In this document: piece by piece, positions 55,312 through 63,385 of the stretch
Position numbering within the stretch: the stretch's first letter is position 1
Layout of the letters: every line of letters starts with the position of its first letter
Source: Marinilabiliaceae bacterium JC040
GTDB lineage: Bacteria; Bacteroidota; Bacteroidia; Bacteroidales; Marinifilaceae
Length of the DNA: 64,000 nucleotides
Assembly (NCBI GenBank): GCA_022496785.1
Contig: SNAP01000003.1
Location: forward strand, 190,447-254,446
Direction of reading: 5' to 3'
Notes under the pieces: model-generated
Databases searched by the model: none
The model's input: the letters and a program-made list of their open reading frames with translations, nothing else
What the model was told of the DNA's origin: nothing
Translations under genes and position numbers: made by a program

Positions 55312-55959
55312 ATGAAATATATAAACATACATACACACTCTTTTAAAAAAGAAGAAAACGTTATTTCGATTACAAATATAAAAATATCTGACATAATAAA
55401 TACACAATACAAAAATACATTCTCAATAGGAATACACCCATGGGAAATCAATACAATTACAGAAGATGTAATAGAAACACTAAAATCATTAAAGAAAATA
55501 GAAAATCTTCTAGCTATAGGAGAATGTGGAATAGATAAAATAAAAAATCAAGATATAGAAATACAAAAAAAGATATTCTCAATTCACATAAATAAATCAG
55601 AAGAATTAGGAATACCCTTAATAATACATAATGTAAAAGCTAGTAATGAAATAATAGAATTACACAAAATCCATAAACCACAATCTAAGTGGATAATTCA
55701 TGGTTTTAATAAAAACAGTATACTAGCAAAAGAATTTACCAAACGAGGAATTTATATATCAATAGGAGGTAATATTCTCAATAATAGAAAACTTCAAGAA
55801 AATCTAAAAGATATTGATTTAGAATATCTATTTCTTGAAAACGATGATTCTGATATTTCTATTATTGAGATATATTCTTGTGTTGCAAAAATTCTAGATT
55901 TAAGCATGGATAATTTAAAACTAATAATCTTTGATAATTATAGGAGATGTTTTAAATAA
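55312..55959 (+). CDS. TatD-family metal-dependent hydrolase
   Basis: A 215-residue amidohydrolase-fold protein. It begins MKYINIHTHS (metal ligands H-x-H) and then has IGIHPWEIN, AIGECGID (Glu ligand), PLIIHNVKA and KWIIHGF (two His ligands) and LFLENDDSD (expected Asp, normally ETD). It is shorter than typical TatD (about 255) and diverged. TatD proteins are 3'-5' DNA/RNA exonucleases. A TTG 21 codons upstream is possible, but MKYINIHTHS is the standard N-terminus. Its last 22 nt overlap the convergent thioredoxin-fold gene. Confidence 0.82.
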   Translation: MKYINIHTHSFKKEENVISITNIKISDIINTQYKNTFSIGIHPWEINTITEDVIETLKSLKKIENLLAIGECGIDKIKNQDIEIQKKIFSIHINKSEELGIPLIIHNVKASNEIIELHKIHKPQSKWIIHGFNKNSILAKEFTKRGIYISIGGNILNNRKLQENLKDIDLEYLFLENDDSDISIIEIYSCVAKILDLSMDNLKLIIFDNYRRCFK

Positions 55960-57461
55960 CTATTAAAAAGTTTCCTAATTTCCCTCCCCTTAGGTCCAGG
56001 AGCATTCTTATGAACTAAATTACCATCTTTATCAAACAAAAGATACCTAGGAATAAGATGAATCTTCAAATCCTGAATCATACTAGAATTTCTAAAATTC
56101 TCAATAATATATGAATCTTCGAGTGACTCTTTTATACTCGTTGACTTCCATATATCAAAATCACTATCTCTAGATAAATATAAAAAGGTAACATCCTTAT
56201 TACTATATTCCTTTTCTAAAATTCTTGAATACTTCATAGCCTCTCTACAAGGAGAACACCAGCTAGCCCAAAAATCCACATAAATCAATTTACCTTTATG
56301 CTTCTTCAAAAAATCTTTAAATGTTATTTTCGTTTTATTAATATCTAACAAACACAAATCCTTAGAAACATTCTTTCCTATATTATATTTATCCAAGATA
56401 TACTTATACTTTAATGTATCTCTATATTTTTGTAGAAAAAGATTTAGATATTTATAAGAGTCCTTATTAGAAAAGTGATTTACTATATTATCTAAAGCAA
56501 ATAAAGCAAAAACCTTTTCCTCTTCAATACTAAAAATTTTAGTCTTAAGTTTCATTATACTATCCATTTCAACTCTATAATCCCTAATTAGACTATTAGA
56601 AGTTTTTATCAAGGGCAATTTTGCTTTATAGAAATAAGTATACATCGCAAACACAAAATCATTATAAGGAATATAATAGATTAAAGAATCCTTTTTATTA
56701 TTCTTAAAACTATTAAACAATTTATACTTAGACAAAGTTTCAAGACTAATCTCAGGATTTCTATTTTCTAAGCTATATCCAATATCTTGTTTCACTTTCT
56801 TAAAGAAGATTGAATACTCATCAAGCATATTATAGTATTCATAAACAGACTTAGATAAAAGATTGTGTTTATAAAGAGAATCTCTAATAAATCTTTTTAT
56901 TTTAGCATCTGACAAAGTCTTCTGAAAATCATCGAAATAAAACTTATTCATTTCAGATTTAGAAACATTATTATTTAAATACCAAGCTAAACCAGCAGGA
57001 AAATCATCATTATAAAGTAATTTTCTAATTGTTAATCCATAATTCAAATCATACTGCTTAACTTTTCTATTTTTTACTATTGGTAGAGGTTTCTTCCCAG
57101 AATAATTAAACACTACTGTATCTCCCCTTTTAAAAAGATAGTATAGTTTGTCAATACCTCTATACAGATGAGTAATATCAATATAATCTCGTTTAGAATG
57201 AATTATTAAAGTATCACTCCTTTTCATCATATTAGGAGACCATTTCTTTAAAATATGATTATCATCAATATAAGTTAATAGAAATCTATCTCTACTTATA
57301 AATGAAGAATCCTGTGAACGATATACCAAATTATTAGGAGATGAATTGAATATCAATACTAAATCTTTCTTATTCGAGATATTTATATCAGATTTAAAAT
57401 TACAAGCTGATATTGCAATTGAAACTAATAATACTAATATCTTTATGTGTAGTTTTTTCAT
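55938..57461 (-). CDS. Thioredoxin-fold (TlpA-like) lipoprotein
   Basis: A 507-residue lipoprotein (IAISACNFK). The first ~360 residues are a diverged, mostly helical domain of unknown role. The C-terminal ~130 residues are a TlpA/AhpC-type thioredoxin domain (VDFWASWCSPCREAMKY, CxxC Cys near residue 400; cis-Pro in LIPRYLLFDKDGNLV). It probably acts as a periplasmic thiol-disulfide reductase. The 3' end overlaps the TatD-like gene convergently by 22 nt. Confidence 0.85.
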   Translation of the reverse strand: MKKLHIKILVLLVSIAISACNFKSDINISNKKDLVLIFNSSPNNLVYRSQDSSFISRDRFLLTYIDDNHILKKWSPNMMKRSDTLIIHSKRDYIDITHLYRGIDKLYYLFKRGDTVVFNYSGKKPLPIVKNRKVKQYDLNYGLTIRKLLYNDDFPAGLAWYLNNNVSKSEMNKFYFDDFQKTLSDAKIKRFIRDSLYKHNLLSKSVYEYYNMLDEYSIFFKKVKQDIGYSLENRNPEISLETLSKYKLFNSFKNNKKDSLIYYIPYNDFVFAMYTYFYKAKLPLIKTSNSLIRDYRVEMDSIMKLKTKIFSIEEEKVFALFALDNIVNHFSNKDSYKYLNLFLQKYRDTLKYKYILDKYNIGKNVSKDLCLLDINKTKITFKDFLKKHKGKLIYVDFWASWCSPCREAMKYSRILEKEYSNKDVTFLYLSRDSDFDIWKSTSIKESLEDSYIIENFRNSSMIQDLKIHLIPRYLLFDKDGNLVHKNAPGPKGREIRKLFNSYLKHLL

Positions 57462-57546
57462 TTATTGCTTAGTGTGCATTATTTTATTACCAAAATACCT
57501 TTTTCTCTACATACGGATATTATATCTTTTATATATTCTAAGAAAC

Positions 57547-57578
57547 AAAGTGTAAATCTCTATAGAGATTTACACTTT
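57547..57578. terminator. Perfect palindromic terminator after the 40-residue gene
   Basis: A 14-bp stem AAAGTGTAAATCTC with its complement across a TATA loop. In the minus direction it follows the small basic protein gene by 42 nt. Confidence 0.82.
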
Positions 57579-57620
57579 ACACTAAAAACAAGAAATATCC
57601 AATTCAAATAAATTTTTAAT

Positions 57621-57743
57621 TTATTTCTTTTTTGGTTTAAGTTTTGGATTATTTCCTGGAGTCGCCTTATTATCATGACGACGTCTATCTACTTCTCCGG
57701 TAGATGGTGCAATAGGTTTTGGACCTGGTTTTAATTTTCCCAT
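57621..57743 (-). CDS. Small basic 40-residue protein
   Basis: An ATG-to-TAA frame of 40 codons reading MGKLKPGPKPIAPSTGEVDR, then RRHDNKATPGNNPKLKPKKK. It is very rich in Lys, Pro and Gly, has no hydrophobic segment, and ends in a poly-Lys tail. It has its own promoter (57770-57801) and a perfect terminator palindrome downstream, and its composition (GPKP, RRRHD, NNPKLKPKKK) is unlike random AT-rich DNA. It may be disordered and nucleic-acid- or ribosome-binding (inference). I do not recognise the family. Confidence 0.65.
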   Translation of the reverse strand: MGKLKPGPKPIAPSTGEVDRRRHDNKATPGNNPKLKPKKK

Positions 57744-57769
57744 GATATTAAATTTTATTAATAATATTC

Positions 57770-57801
57770 CAAATTTAATTATTTTTTATGAAAACAATCA
57801 A
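57770..57801 (-). promoter_or_regulatory. Promoter of the 40-residue gene
   Basis: On the minus strand, TTG (57801-57799), 21 nt, then TAAATTTG (57777-57770), 26 nt upstream of the ATG at 57743 and just beyond the mcrC stop. Confidence 0.55.
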
Positions 57802-57813
57802 CAATATTACATA

Positions 57814-59061
57814 TTAATCACACCAATCATTAATCATTTTTCTTATAGTCGTTTCCCAAGCTTTAAAATCATAATCTACGCATAAAGATATAACACAACA
57901 CTGCTCATCACTCAAATCTTTATCTCCAACATTTTTATGATTATAATATAATCCAGATTTATTTATATATTTAGAACCAGGATATATTAAAGCTACTTTT
58001 TTAGCTCCATAAAACTTCATATAAACAAACATCTGTCTTAGATCATTAATGGAAGGATTATGCTCATAAATATTTTTCCATTTTGTATCTAGAACTATAC
58101 AATTTTCTTCACCTATATTCAAAACAATATCTGGACGTATTTTAGAGTTCTTTCCAGATTGAGATTTCCAAAAATATCTTGAATTTTGATCTTTTATAGA
58201 AATTGAATTCTTTTTGTACCTTCTAAGACTAATATATACAAATTTCTCCCACAAAAGATTCATATCAAACATCAATGCTAAAACATTATTTATTCCACAA
58301 CATACATCTGGATGATAATTCAATAATATTAAACGTGCTATTTCTATAGCATTTTTATACTGTTCAGTTTTTCTATCGTAAACGATTTTCTTAAACAAAG
58401 AATCAGTAATATTAATATCATATAACTCTGGGAAATTTAAAATTAATGCTCCCAACCTACTATTTAGTTGCTCATTAGTATTTATCAAGTATAACAACTT
58501 AAGTGCCTTATATAATATAGCATGAATTTCATGATCTTTGTCATAAGTTGAATACTTAATGTAGAAGCGTTCTTGATGAATTAAATTCTTACTTAAATGT
58601 TTTCCGAAATGGATACTACCCTTTAAAGTAGATTTATTCCCCTCACTAACTCTGTACTTCTTAATTAATCCTCTACGCAATAGATACTCCAATTCTTTTA
58701 CAAATAATTCAAAATATAAATCTAGTATAGAATTGTTCCTTAGTTTTAAATCACTATTACTTGGAGCATGTATATCAAAAACACCTACAGTATTTAACAT
58801 GAAAATAAGCACTTTTCTCCATTTATCTTCATCAGAGTTTTTATCAGCTTTAGGTAGTACTTCTATAGTAGTTTTTCCTACCTGTAATACCCCAACAAAT
58901 TCATTAAACTTAACTCCATTATGTATTAGATAATAAAAAGGCACACCTTTCTCTCCATAAAATCTATGTAAAGCATCTAATTGACAAGGTGAAATTTTAT
59001 TTTCTCCTCTATCAACACGAATACTTTCATGCTCGAAAACTGTAATTTTATGGCATTTCAT
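57814..59061 (-). CDS. mcrC: McrC-type subunit of a 5-methylcytosine-dependent restriction system
   Basis: A 415-residue protein. The N-terminal region (ITVFEHESIRV; FVGVLQVGKTTIEVLPKAD) is the McrC domain that stimulates McrB. The middle is helical (LRRGLIKKYRVSEGNKSTLKGSIHF). The C-terminal PD-(D/E)XK nuclease has SKIRPDIVLNI and CIVLDTKWKNI (about 305-330). With McrB it cuts DNA carrying modified bases. It starts 2 nt after mcrB, so the two are translationally coupled. Confidence 0.93.
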   Translation of the reverse strand: MKCHKITVFEHESIRVDRGENKISPCQLDALHRFYGEKGVPFYYLIHNGVKFNEFVGVLQVGKTTIEVLPKADKNSDEDKWRKVLIFMLNTVGVFDIHAPSNSDLKLRNNSILDLYFELFVKELEYLLRRGLIKKYRVSEGNKSTLKGSIHFGKHLSKNLIHQERFYIKYSTYDKDHEIHAILYKALKLLYLINTNEQLNSRLGALILNFPELYDINITDSLFKKIVYDRKTEQYKNAIEIARLILLNYHPDVCCGINNVLALMFDMNLLWEKFVYISLRRYKKNSISIKDQNSRYFWKSQSGKNSKIRPDIVLNIGEENCIVLDTKWKNIYEHNPSINDLRQMFVYMKFYGAKKVALIYPGSKYINKSGLYYNHKNVGDKDLSDEQCCVISLCVDYDFKAWETTIRKMINDWCD

Positions 59062-59063
59062 AT

Positions 59064-61001
59064 TTAACTCTTTTGACCTAAAAAGATATGAATAGCATTA
59101 ATAAATTCTTCATCAGGCATCTTTAAAACATTTTTCAAATGGTATATCTTCTTTTCAATAAAAGGACTAGTATCATAATCATCAAAATGAGCAAAGAAAC
59201 TTTCTTCTGTTTGATTATCAATAATATCAAAAAAATTAGCACCAATTATTAATCCTATTTTACCATAATCTCCAAAGAAATATTCTTGAAGAAGGGGTAT
59301 AATATTATTTTGAAACACAGCCTTTAAATCTTTAATATTATTAACTTTCAAAAAATAACTATGACCAATCATATGATCTTTATCCAATAGCTTTTCTATT
59401 CTTCTATTCAAAGTCTCTAAAATTGTTGAAAGACTAAAATCAAAAGAATTACTAATTTCACCTTTTAGTAAATCAGTATCAGGTGATATTTCTGTAAAAC
59501 TAAATCTTCTTCTTAAAGCTGAATCTAAAGCTTCCACACTTCTATCAGCAGTATTCATTGTTCCAATTATATAAACATTTGGAGGGACACCAAACCAATC
59601 TTTACTATAAGGTAATTGAACCTGAAGGGCTTCTGAATTACCTAAACGTTTATCTTCTTCAAGCAATGTAATAAGTTCACCAAATATTTGAGAAACATTA
59701 CCACGATTTATTTCATCAATAATAATAACATGTGCTTTACCTTTCTTTCCATTATAATCTTCTTTCTTTAAAGATTGTACTACTTGTTCTTTTTCTTCAA
59801 ATGTATATTTATGAGTAGTTCTATTATAATTTTTGTATGAAAATATTTTAGTTCTTATTGCATTAAGAACAGACCAAATAGCTGTAGAATTACAACCTCC
59901 AATAATTGATCTAAACTCTTGAGAAATATTGTTTACTTTTGATAAATCAGGAAAGGCGGCATTAATTCTTGAAAGTCGTTCTTTAGATACCGAATAAGTC
60001 TTCGATTTTCCAGGATGCTTAATTATAATGTTACCTTGACTAGATATGTCATCAACTAAAATATTGCCTCCATTTTTCGTTGTTAGTTCAATATTCTCTT
60101 TAGATGGTAATTTTTCATTTATATATTCTACAAATTGGTCATAGGCTAATGAGAAATCTAGTAATAACTCTGTAGTTTCAGATTCTCTCTCCTGAGCTAA
60201 AGAAAAAGCTGCAGACACACAAAGTATTCTAAATATTCCTTTTTCTACTTTAAATATTAAAGGATCTCCTTCTTTTTCTGGCTCCACAGGTTTAATCCCT
60301 TCAACAAAATCTTCATAAGTCATACTCTGATGGAAAGTTGTAAAAACTATTCTTCCTTCATCAACTATTAGATCAAATAATTCTTTTATTTCCGTTCTAC
60401 TTTTTCCTTTTATATCTTCTCCACAAAGCTCTAGAGCTTTATTAATTGTATTATAAGTCTTACCTGTTCCTGGAGGACCGTATAATATAGAATTTAAAGA
60501 ATCACTATTCATCTCTTTTGAAGTTTTAATATCTAATGAATTTTTAATACCCATTAGTTCATTCAATTTATCTATATACAATCGTTTATTAGTAATTTCA
60601 GTTAAAGTTTTAATTATGATGTTTGCATTTTCTTCAATCCAAAGACCTTTTTTAATCCAATTAACTTTTCTAAAAGATTTATACTCTTCTAGTTTATCCT
60701 CATAATAATAATCAGAAGAGACAATACCATATCCTAGATATTCTGATCTTCCTCTCTTAGCAATTATAACATCACCTATAGACATTCTATTTGCAAAATC
60801 ATAATTAGCATCTACACTATTCATTTTAGATTTTGTAGTATCATAATACTCCTGAAGTTTATTTGCAATCTCTTCTTTTGACTTATACTTTTTAAGATTT
60901 CCTAAAAATATCCAACCAAGTCCCATAATTCCTTTATCATAGAACTCATCCCACATTTTTGCTTTTTCTCCAGGTGCATACATCCAATATTTAGTATTCA
61001 T
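59064..61001 (-). CDS. mcrB: EVE-domain McrB AAA+ GTPase
   Basis: A 645-residue protein. Residues 1-125 read as an EVE-type modified-base reader (YWMYAPGEKAKMWDEFYDKG, IMGLGWIFLGNL, MSIGDVIIAKRGRSEYLGYG). The McrB AAA+ motor follows: Walker A GPPGTGKT at residues 175-182, Walker B IIIDEINRGNVSQIFGELIT near 428, and the sensor/arginine-finger block GTMNTADRSVEALDSALRRR near 485. McrB rings use GTP and translocate DNA until McrC cuts. The EVE domain in place of the E. coli DUF3578 reader suggests a different modified base is recognised. Confidence 0.93.
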   Translation of the reverse strand: MNTKYWMYAPGEKAKMWDEFYDKGIMGLGWIFLGNLKKYKSKEEIANKLQEYYDTTKSKMNSVDANYDFANRMSIGDVIIAKRGRSEYLGYGIVSSDYYYEDKLEEYKSFRKVNWIKKGLWIEENANIIIKTLTEITNKRLYIDKLNELMGIKNSLDIKTSKEMNSDSLNSILYGPPGTGKTYNTINKALELCGEDIKGKSRTEIKELFDLIVDEGRIVFTTFHQSMTYEDFVEGIKPVEPEKEGDPLIFKVEKGIFRILCVSAAFSLAQERESETTELLLDFSLAYDQFVEYINEKLPSKENIELTTKNGGNILVDDISSQGNIIIKHPGKSKTYSVSKERLSRINAAFPDLSKVNNISQEFRSIIGGCNSTAIWSVLNAIRTKIFSYKNYNRTTHKYTFEEKEQVVQSLKKEDYNGKKGKAHVIIIDEINRGNVSQIFGELITLLEEDKRLGNSEALQVQLPYSKDWFGVPPNVYIIGTMNTADRSVEALDSALRRRFSFTEISPDTDLLKGEISNSFDFSLSTILETLNRRIEKLLDKDHMIGHSYFLKVNNIKDLKAVFQNNIIPLLQEYFFGDYGKIGLIIGANFFDIIDNQTEESFFAHFDDYDTSPFIEKKIYHLKNVLKMPDEEFINAIHIFLGQKS

Positions 61002-61242
61002 TTCATTAGATTTTTTAAGTAAATATATTTATTCTTTTTTAGAATATTATAATACTTTCTACTTATAAATTTTACAACATATCATCCATAAACAAACTTT
61101 TCTACACCACCTATCACTTCACTATACATACTTAACAAACTTTACTTATAGCAAGTAAAAAGCTTTGTGTATCGCTATTAATCGTTCAATCTCTTTCTCT
61201 CTATCGTAAAATTTCATATTCAAATAAATTTAGAAAGATACA

Positions 61243-61281
61243 GTTCCGAAACCGTCATTTCCGAAATGGCTGTTTCTATTA
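61243..61281. repeat. Imperfect palindrome with TTCCGAAA repeats
   Basis: GAAAC and CATTT pair with AAATG and GTTTC around a CCG loop, with a 3-nt internal loop on each side. TTCCGAAA occurs twice, 16 nt apart. No T-tract follows on either strand, so it is not a standard terminator. Confidence 0.6.
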
Positions 61282-61414
61282 TTAAAGAATTTGTAATAAG
61301 TTATATTTCAGGTTCATATAGAGTTTGTAACTTAGTACCTTTTTTAATCAGCATGGTACCAAATATAAAACATTCGCACATTTATAATAGAAATAAACAC
61401 ACAATATTATAAAA

Positions 61415-61506
61415 GGGGTGAAAACTTTGACAGGAATGCTTGTTTTTTTTATATTCGATAAGATGGTAACCTTTCGCAGGAATAGGGTGTAAACTTTGAG
61501 AGGAAT
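61415..61506 (+). repeat. 23-nt phased direct repeats
   Basis: The 23-nt units at 61415-61437 and 61484-61506 agree at 20 of 23 positions (GGGTG.AAACTTTGA.AGGAAT). A third, weaker copy at 61461-61483 (ending GCAGGAAT) directly abuts the second. All starts are separated by multiples of 23, with one unrecognisable unit at 61438-61460. Possible explanations are a protein-binding array or a decayed insertion-sequence end of the IS21 kind. Confidence 0.65.
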
Positions 61507-61847
61507 ATCCAAATATACTAGTTTTTATTGTTATAATTATCTGATTTTAAGAAATACACATCTGTTATAAACTAAAAATTAAGTGTCATACTTTTCCACC
61601 AAAAATGACTAAGACCCCCTTTCGATTACTACATACACACTCTAACCTATAGCAACTTGGCAAAACACCTCACAAAAAGATCATCAAAGATCTTCAAGAA
61701 CATAGCTTCTACTTAGTATAAAAAATCAAATAGAAAAATTCTCAAATAAATATAATTATCTTAGCATTTAATTCTAACTATATATCAAACAAAAATCTCA
61801 GAGAAATAGAACACCCTCGTAGATTTACATTATATATAGAAAATTAC

Positions 61848-62876
61848 TTACTTATTTTGCAAATCATACAAAAACTTTTTATACTCCATAAATTCTTTAT
61901 CCTTATCATTCAAAAATAATACATATTTAATTCTACCCAATAAATGCTCCAAATAATTCGCTTTATCTTGCTTAGTAACTTCCATATGACTCAATAAACC
62001 ATCCCTCTTAATATAAAACATAGCATTCCTTATCTTATTTCTTTCAGATTTTGGAATTTGAGCTTTCTCATTTACAACAACTCCAGTGATAATTTGCTGC
62101 ATATTTGGAGTCATCAATTTTGTTTTATCATTATTAAGTTTCAAACCTATTTTACTCAATTCAAATCTCACTTTATCAATCAATTCTTCTTTATTAAAAT
62201 TACCTGAAAAAGCCATATCATCTGCATATCTAGAAAACTTTAAATTCTTCTTTCTACAATACCCCCCCATCACCTCATCAAAATCATACATTATAATATT
62301 GGATAAACAAGGACTTGTTGGAGCTCCTTGAGGCAAAGACTCATCTAAATAACAAAGCTTTGTTAGTAAGTTTGATATAAGATTTGAATAACCTAAATTT
62401 TTAAAAAAATTCTCTATTAATTCAAATTCTATAGAATCAAAAAATTTTGTTATATCCAGCGTTAATATCTTTTCACTTTTCTTATGGTATTTTATATGAT
62501 CTTTTATGCTTCTGTTTTTAACATAAGCTTTCGCATACCTACTTACTTTTACTTTATATAGAATTTCTTCTAATATCCAATTTTGAATTTCTTTTAAACT
62601 AGGCAAAGGTTCAGACAATAATCTTGTATTTCCATTTTTCTTAAGAATCTTAAAATGTCGATAAAAAGATTTTGGAAACTGAACTGCTCTATTTATATAA
62701 CTTTTCTGATATTCAACCAATCTAGAAAAATGAGAAGTATTATATATTACAGGAAGATTATTCTCAATTAATGGCTCAGCATACAAAAGACATTTTTGTA
62801 TATTTTCTGCTGAATATCCATTATTAGAAGCTTTTTTTTCAAACTCCTTTTTATATATATCAAAATTTGCACTCAT
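61848..62876 (-). CDS. Retron-type reverse transcriptase
   Basis: A 342-residue reverse transcriptase of retron size, with no maturase or protease domains. DITKFFDSI at 141-149 holds the first catalytic Asp. QGAPTSPCLSN is at 183-193, SRYADDMAFSG (catalytic Asp pair) at 215-225, and the retron-type ITGVVVN motif at 263-269 that recognises the msr RNA. It reverse-transcribes part of the adjacent ncRNA into msDNA linked to RNA. The ATG at 62876 follows the ncRNA directly. Upstream on the same strand are a wHTH-like protein and a PRTase-like effector. Confidence 0.93.
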   Translation of the reverse strand: MSANFDIYKKEFEKKASNNGYSAENIQKCLLYAEPLIENNLPVIYNTSHFSRLVEYQKSYINRAVQFPKSFYRHFKILKKNGNTRLLSEPLPSLKEIQNWILEEILYKVKVSRYAKAYVKNRSIKDHIKYHKKSEKILTLDITKFFDSIEFELIENFFKNLGYSNLISNLLTKLCYLDESLPQGAPTSPCLSNIIMYDFDEVMGGYCRKKNLKFSRYADDMAFSGNFNKEELIDKVRFELSKIGLKLNNDKTKLMTPNMQQIITGVVVNEKAQIPKSERNKIRNAMFYIKRDGLLSHMEVTKQDKANYLEHLLGRIKYVLFLNDKDKEFMEYKKFLYDLQNK

Positions 62877-62880
62877 ACAT

Positions 62881-63066
62881 TATTTTTTAGTCCTTTAGAA
62901 CAGGGGACTACCCAGAGCCCCCGTTCGGAATACCGAGCTTGCGAGAAAGGTAAATATTATGCTTGCATAATTTTAGCTTTATCGAAAGGTCGGTGAGCTT
63001 GAAAGAATGTTCTCTATAAGGATGGTGAACTCACCATCCGATAAAATATCTTTACTTTAAAAATAC
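62881..63066 (-). ncRNA. Retron msr-msd RNA candidate
   Basis: The gap between the wHTH-like gene and the reverse transcriptase is GC-richer than its surroundings and full of hairpins. These are GGATGGTGA with its complement (63020-63039), ATTATGC/GCATAAT (62956-62971), CGG/CCG (62926-62935) and GGGG/CCCC (62903-62921). A distal pairing of TATTTTT and AGT at the 5' end (near 63066-63055) with ACTAAAAAATA at the 3' end (62891-62881) could be the a1/a2 stem; it would overlap the wHTH stop codon. A GAGCTTG motif is repeated at 62935 and 62995. The branching G and msd limits cannot be fixed by eye. Confidence 0.6.
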
Positions 63067-63374
63067 AGCTCATTTTGATGAGGCAAATATATAAAATCTT
63101 TAGGTAATTTATCTTTTATCTTACTCTTTTCTTTAGGTTTTATCCATTTATTTTTATCTGTTATTTTGAATTTATAATCTAAACTAGCTATTTTCTCTTC
63201 GCCTTTTTCAGCAAGCTGTACCACTCCATCAGAGTATTCTATAAAACCAGAATTTATAGCTTCCCCAGTATACTCTGCAATTTGCTGATAAGATAAGCCT
63301 TCATGAATTAGTTTCTTAGCATCTCCATTGTTTTTAACTACACTTAAAAGTGTATATAATATTTTCTCATTCAT
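63057..63374 (-). CDS. Small winged-helix-like retron accessory protein
   Basis: A 105-residue protein. Residues 1-65 look like a winged helix (ILYTLLSVVKNNGDAKKLIH; LSYQQIAEYTGEAINSGFIE; VVQLAEKGEEKIASL). A basic tail (WIKPKEKSKIKDKLPKDF) then ends NELYF. It sits 11 nt after the PRTase-like gene and directly before the msr-msd candidate. PRTase-associated retrons are described as carrying a small HTH protein of this kind. Probably DNA- or msDNA-binding (inference). Confidence 0.72.
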   Translation of the reverse strand: MNEKILYTLLSVVKNNGDAKKLIHEGLSYQQIAEYTGEAINSGFIEYSDGVVQLAEKGEEKIASLDYKFKITDKNKWIKPKEKSKIKDKLPKDFIYLPHQNELYF

Positions 63375-63385
63375 TATTACTATTT

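Larger units (their letters stand above)
61002..61847. other. 846-nt gene-free stretch between mcrBC and the retron
   Basis: I find no credible coding frame or RNA gene. It holds a hairpin-forming segment with two TTCCGAAA copies (61243-61281), the 23-nt phased repeats (61415-61506), a near-inverted AGTACC/GGTACC pair (61335-61360) and a short hairpin AAGATC/GATCTT (61678-61695). It may be a former insertion or recombination site. Confidence 0.6.

Noticed and set aside
61415-61506. Annotated IS21-family remnant
   Set aside because: The resemblance to IS21 terminal repeats is from general memory; there is no transposase fragment or matching opposite end, so it is listed only as a repeat.
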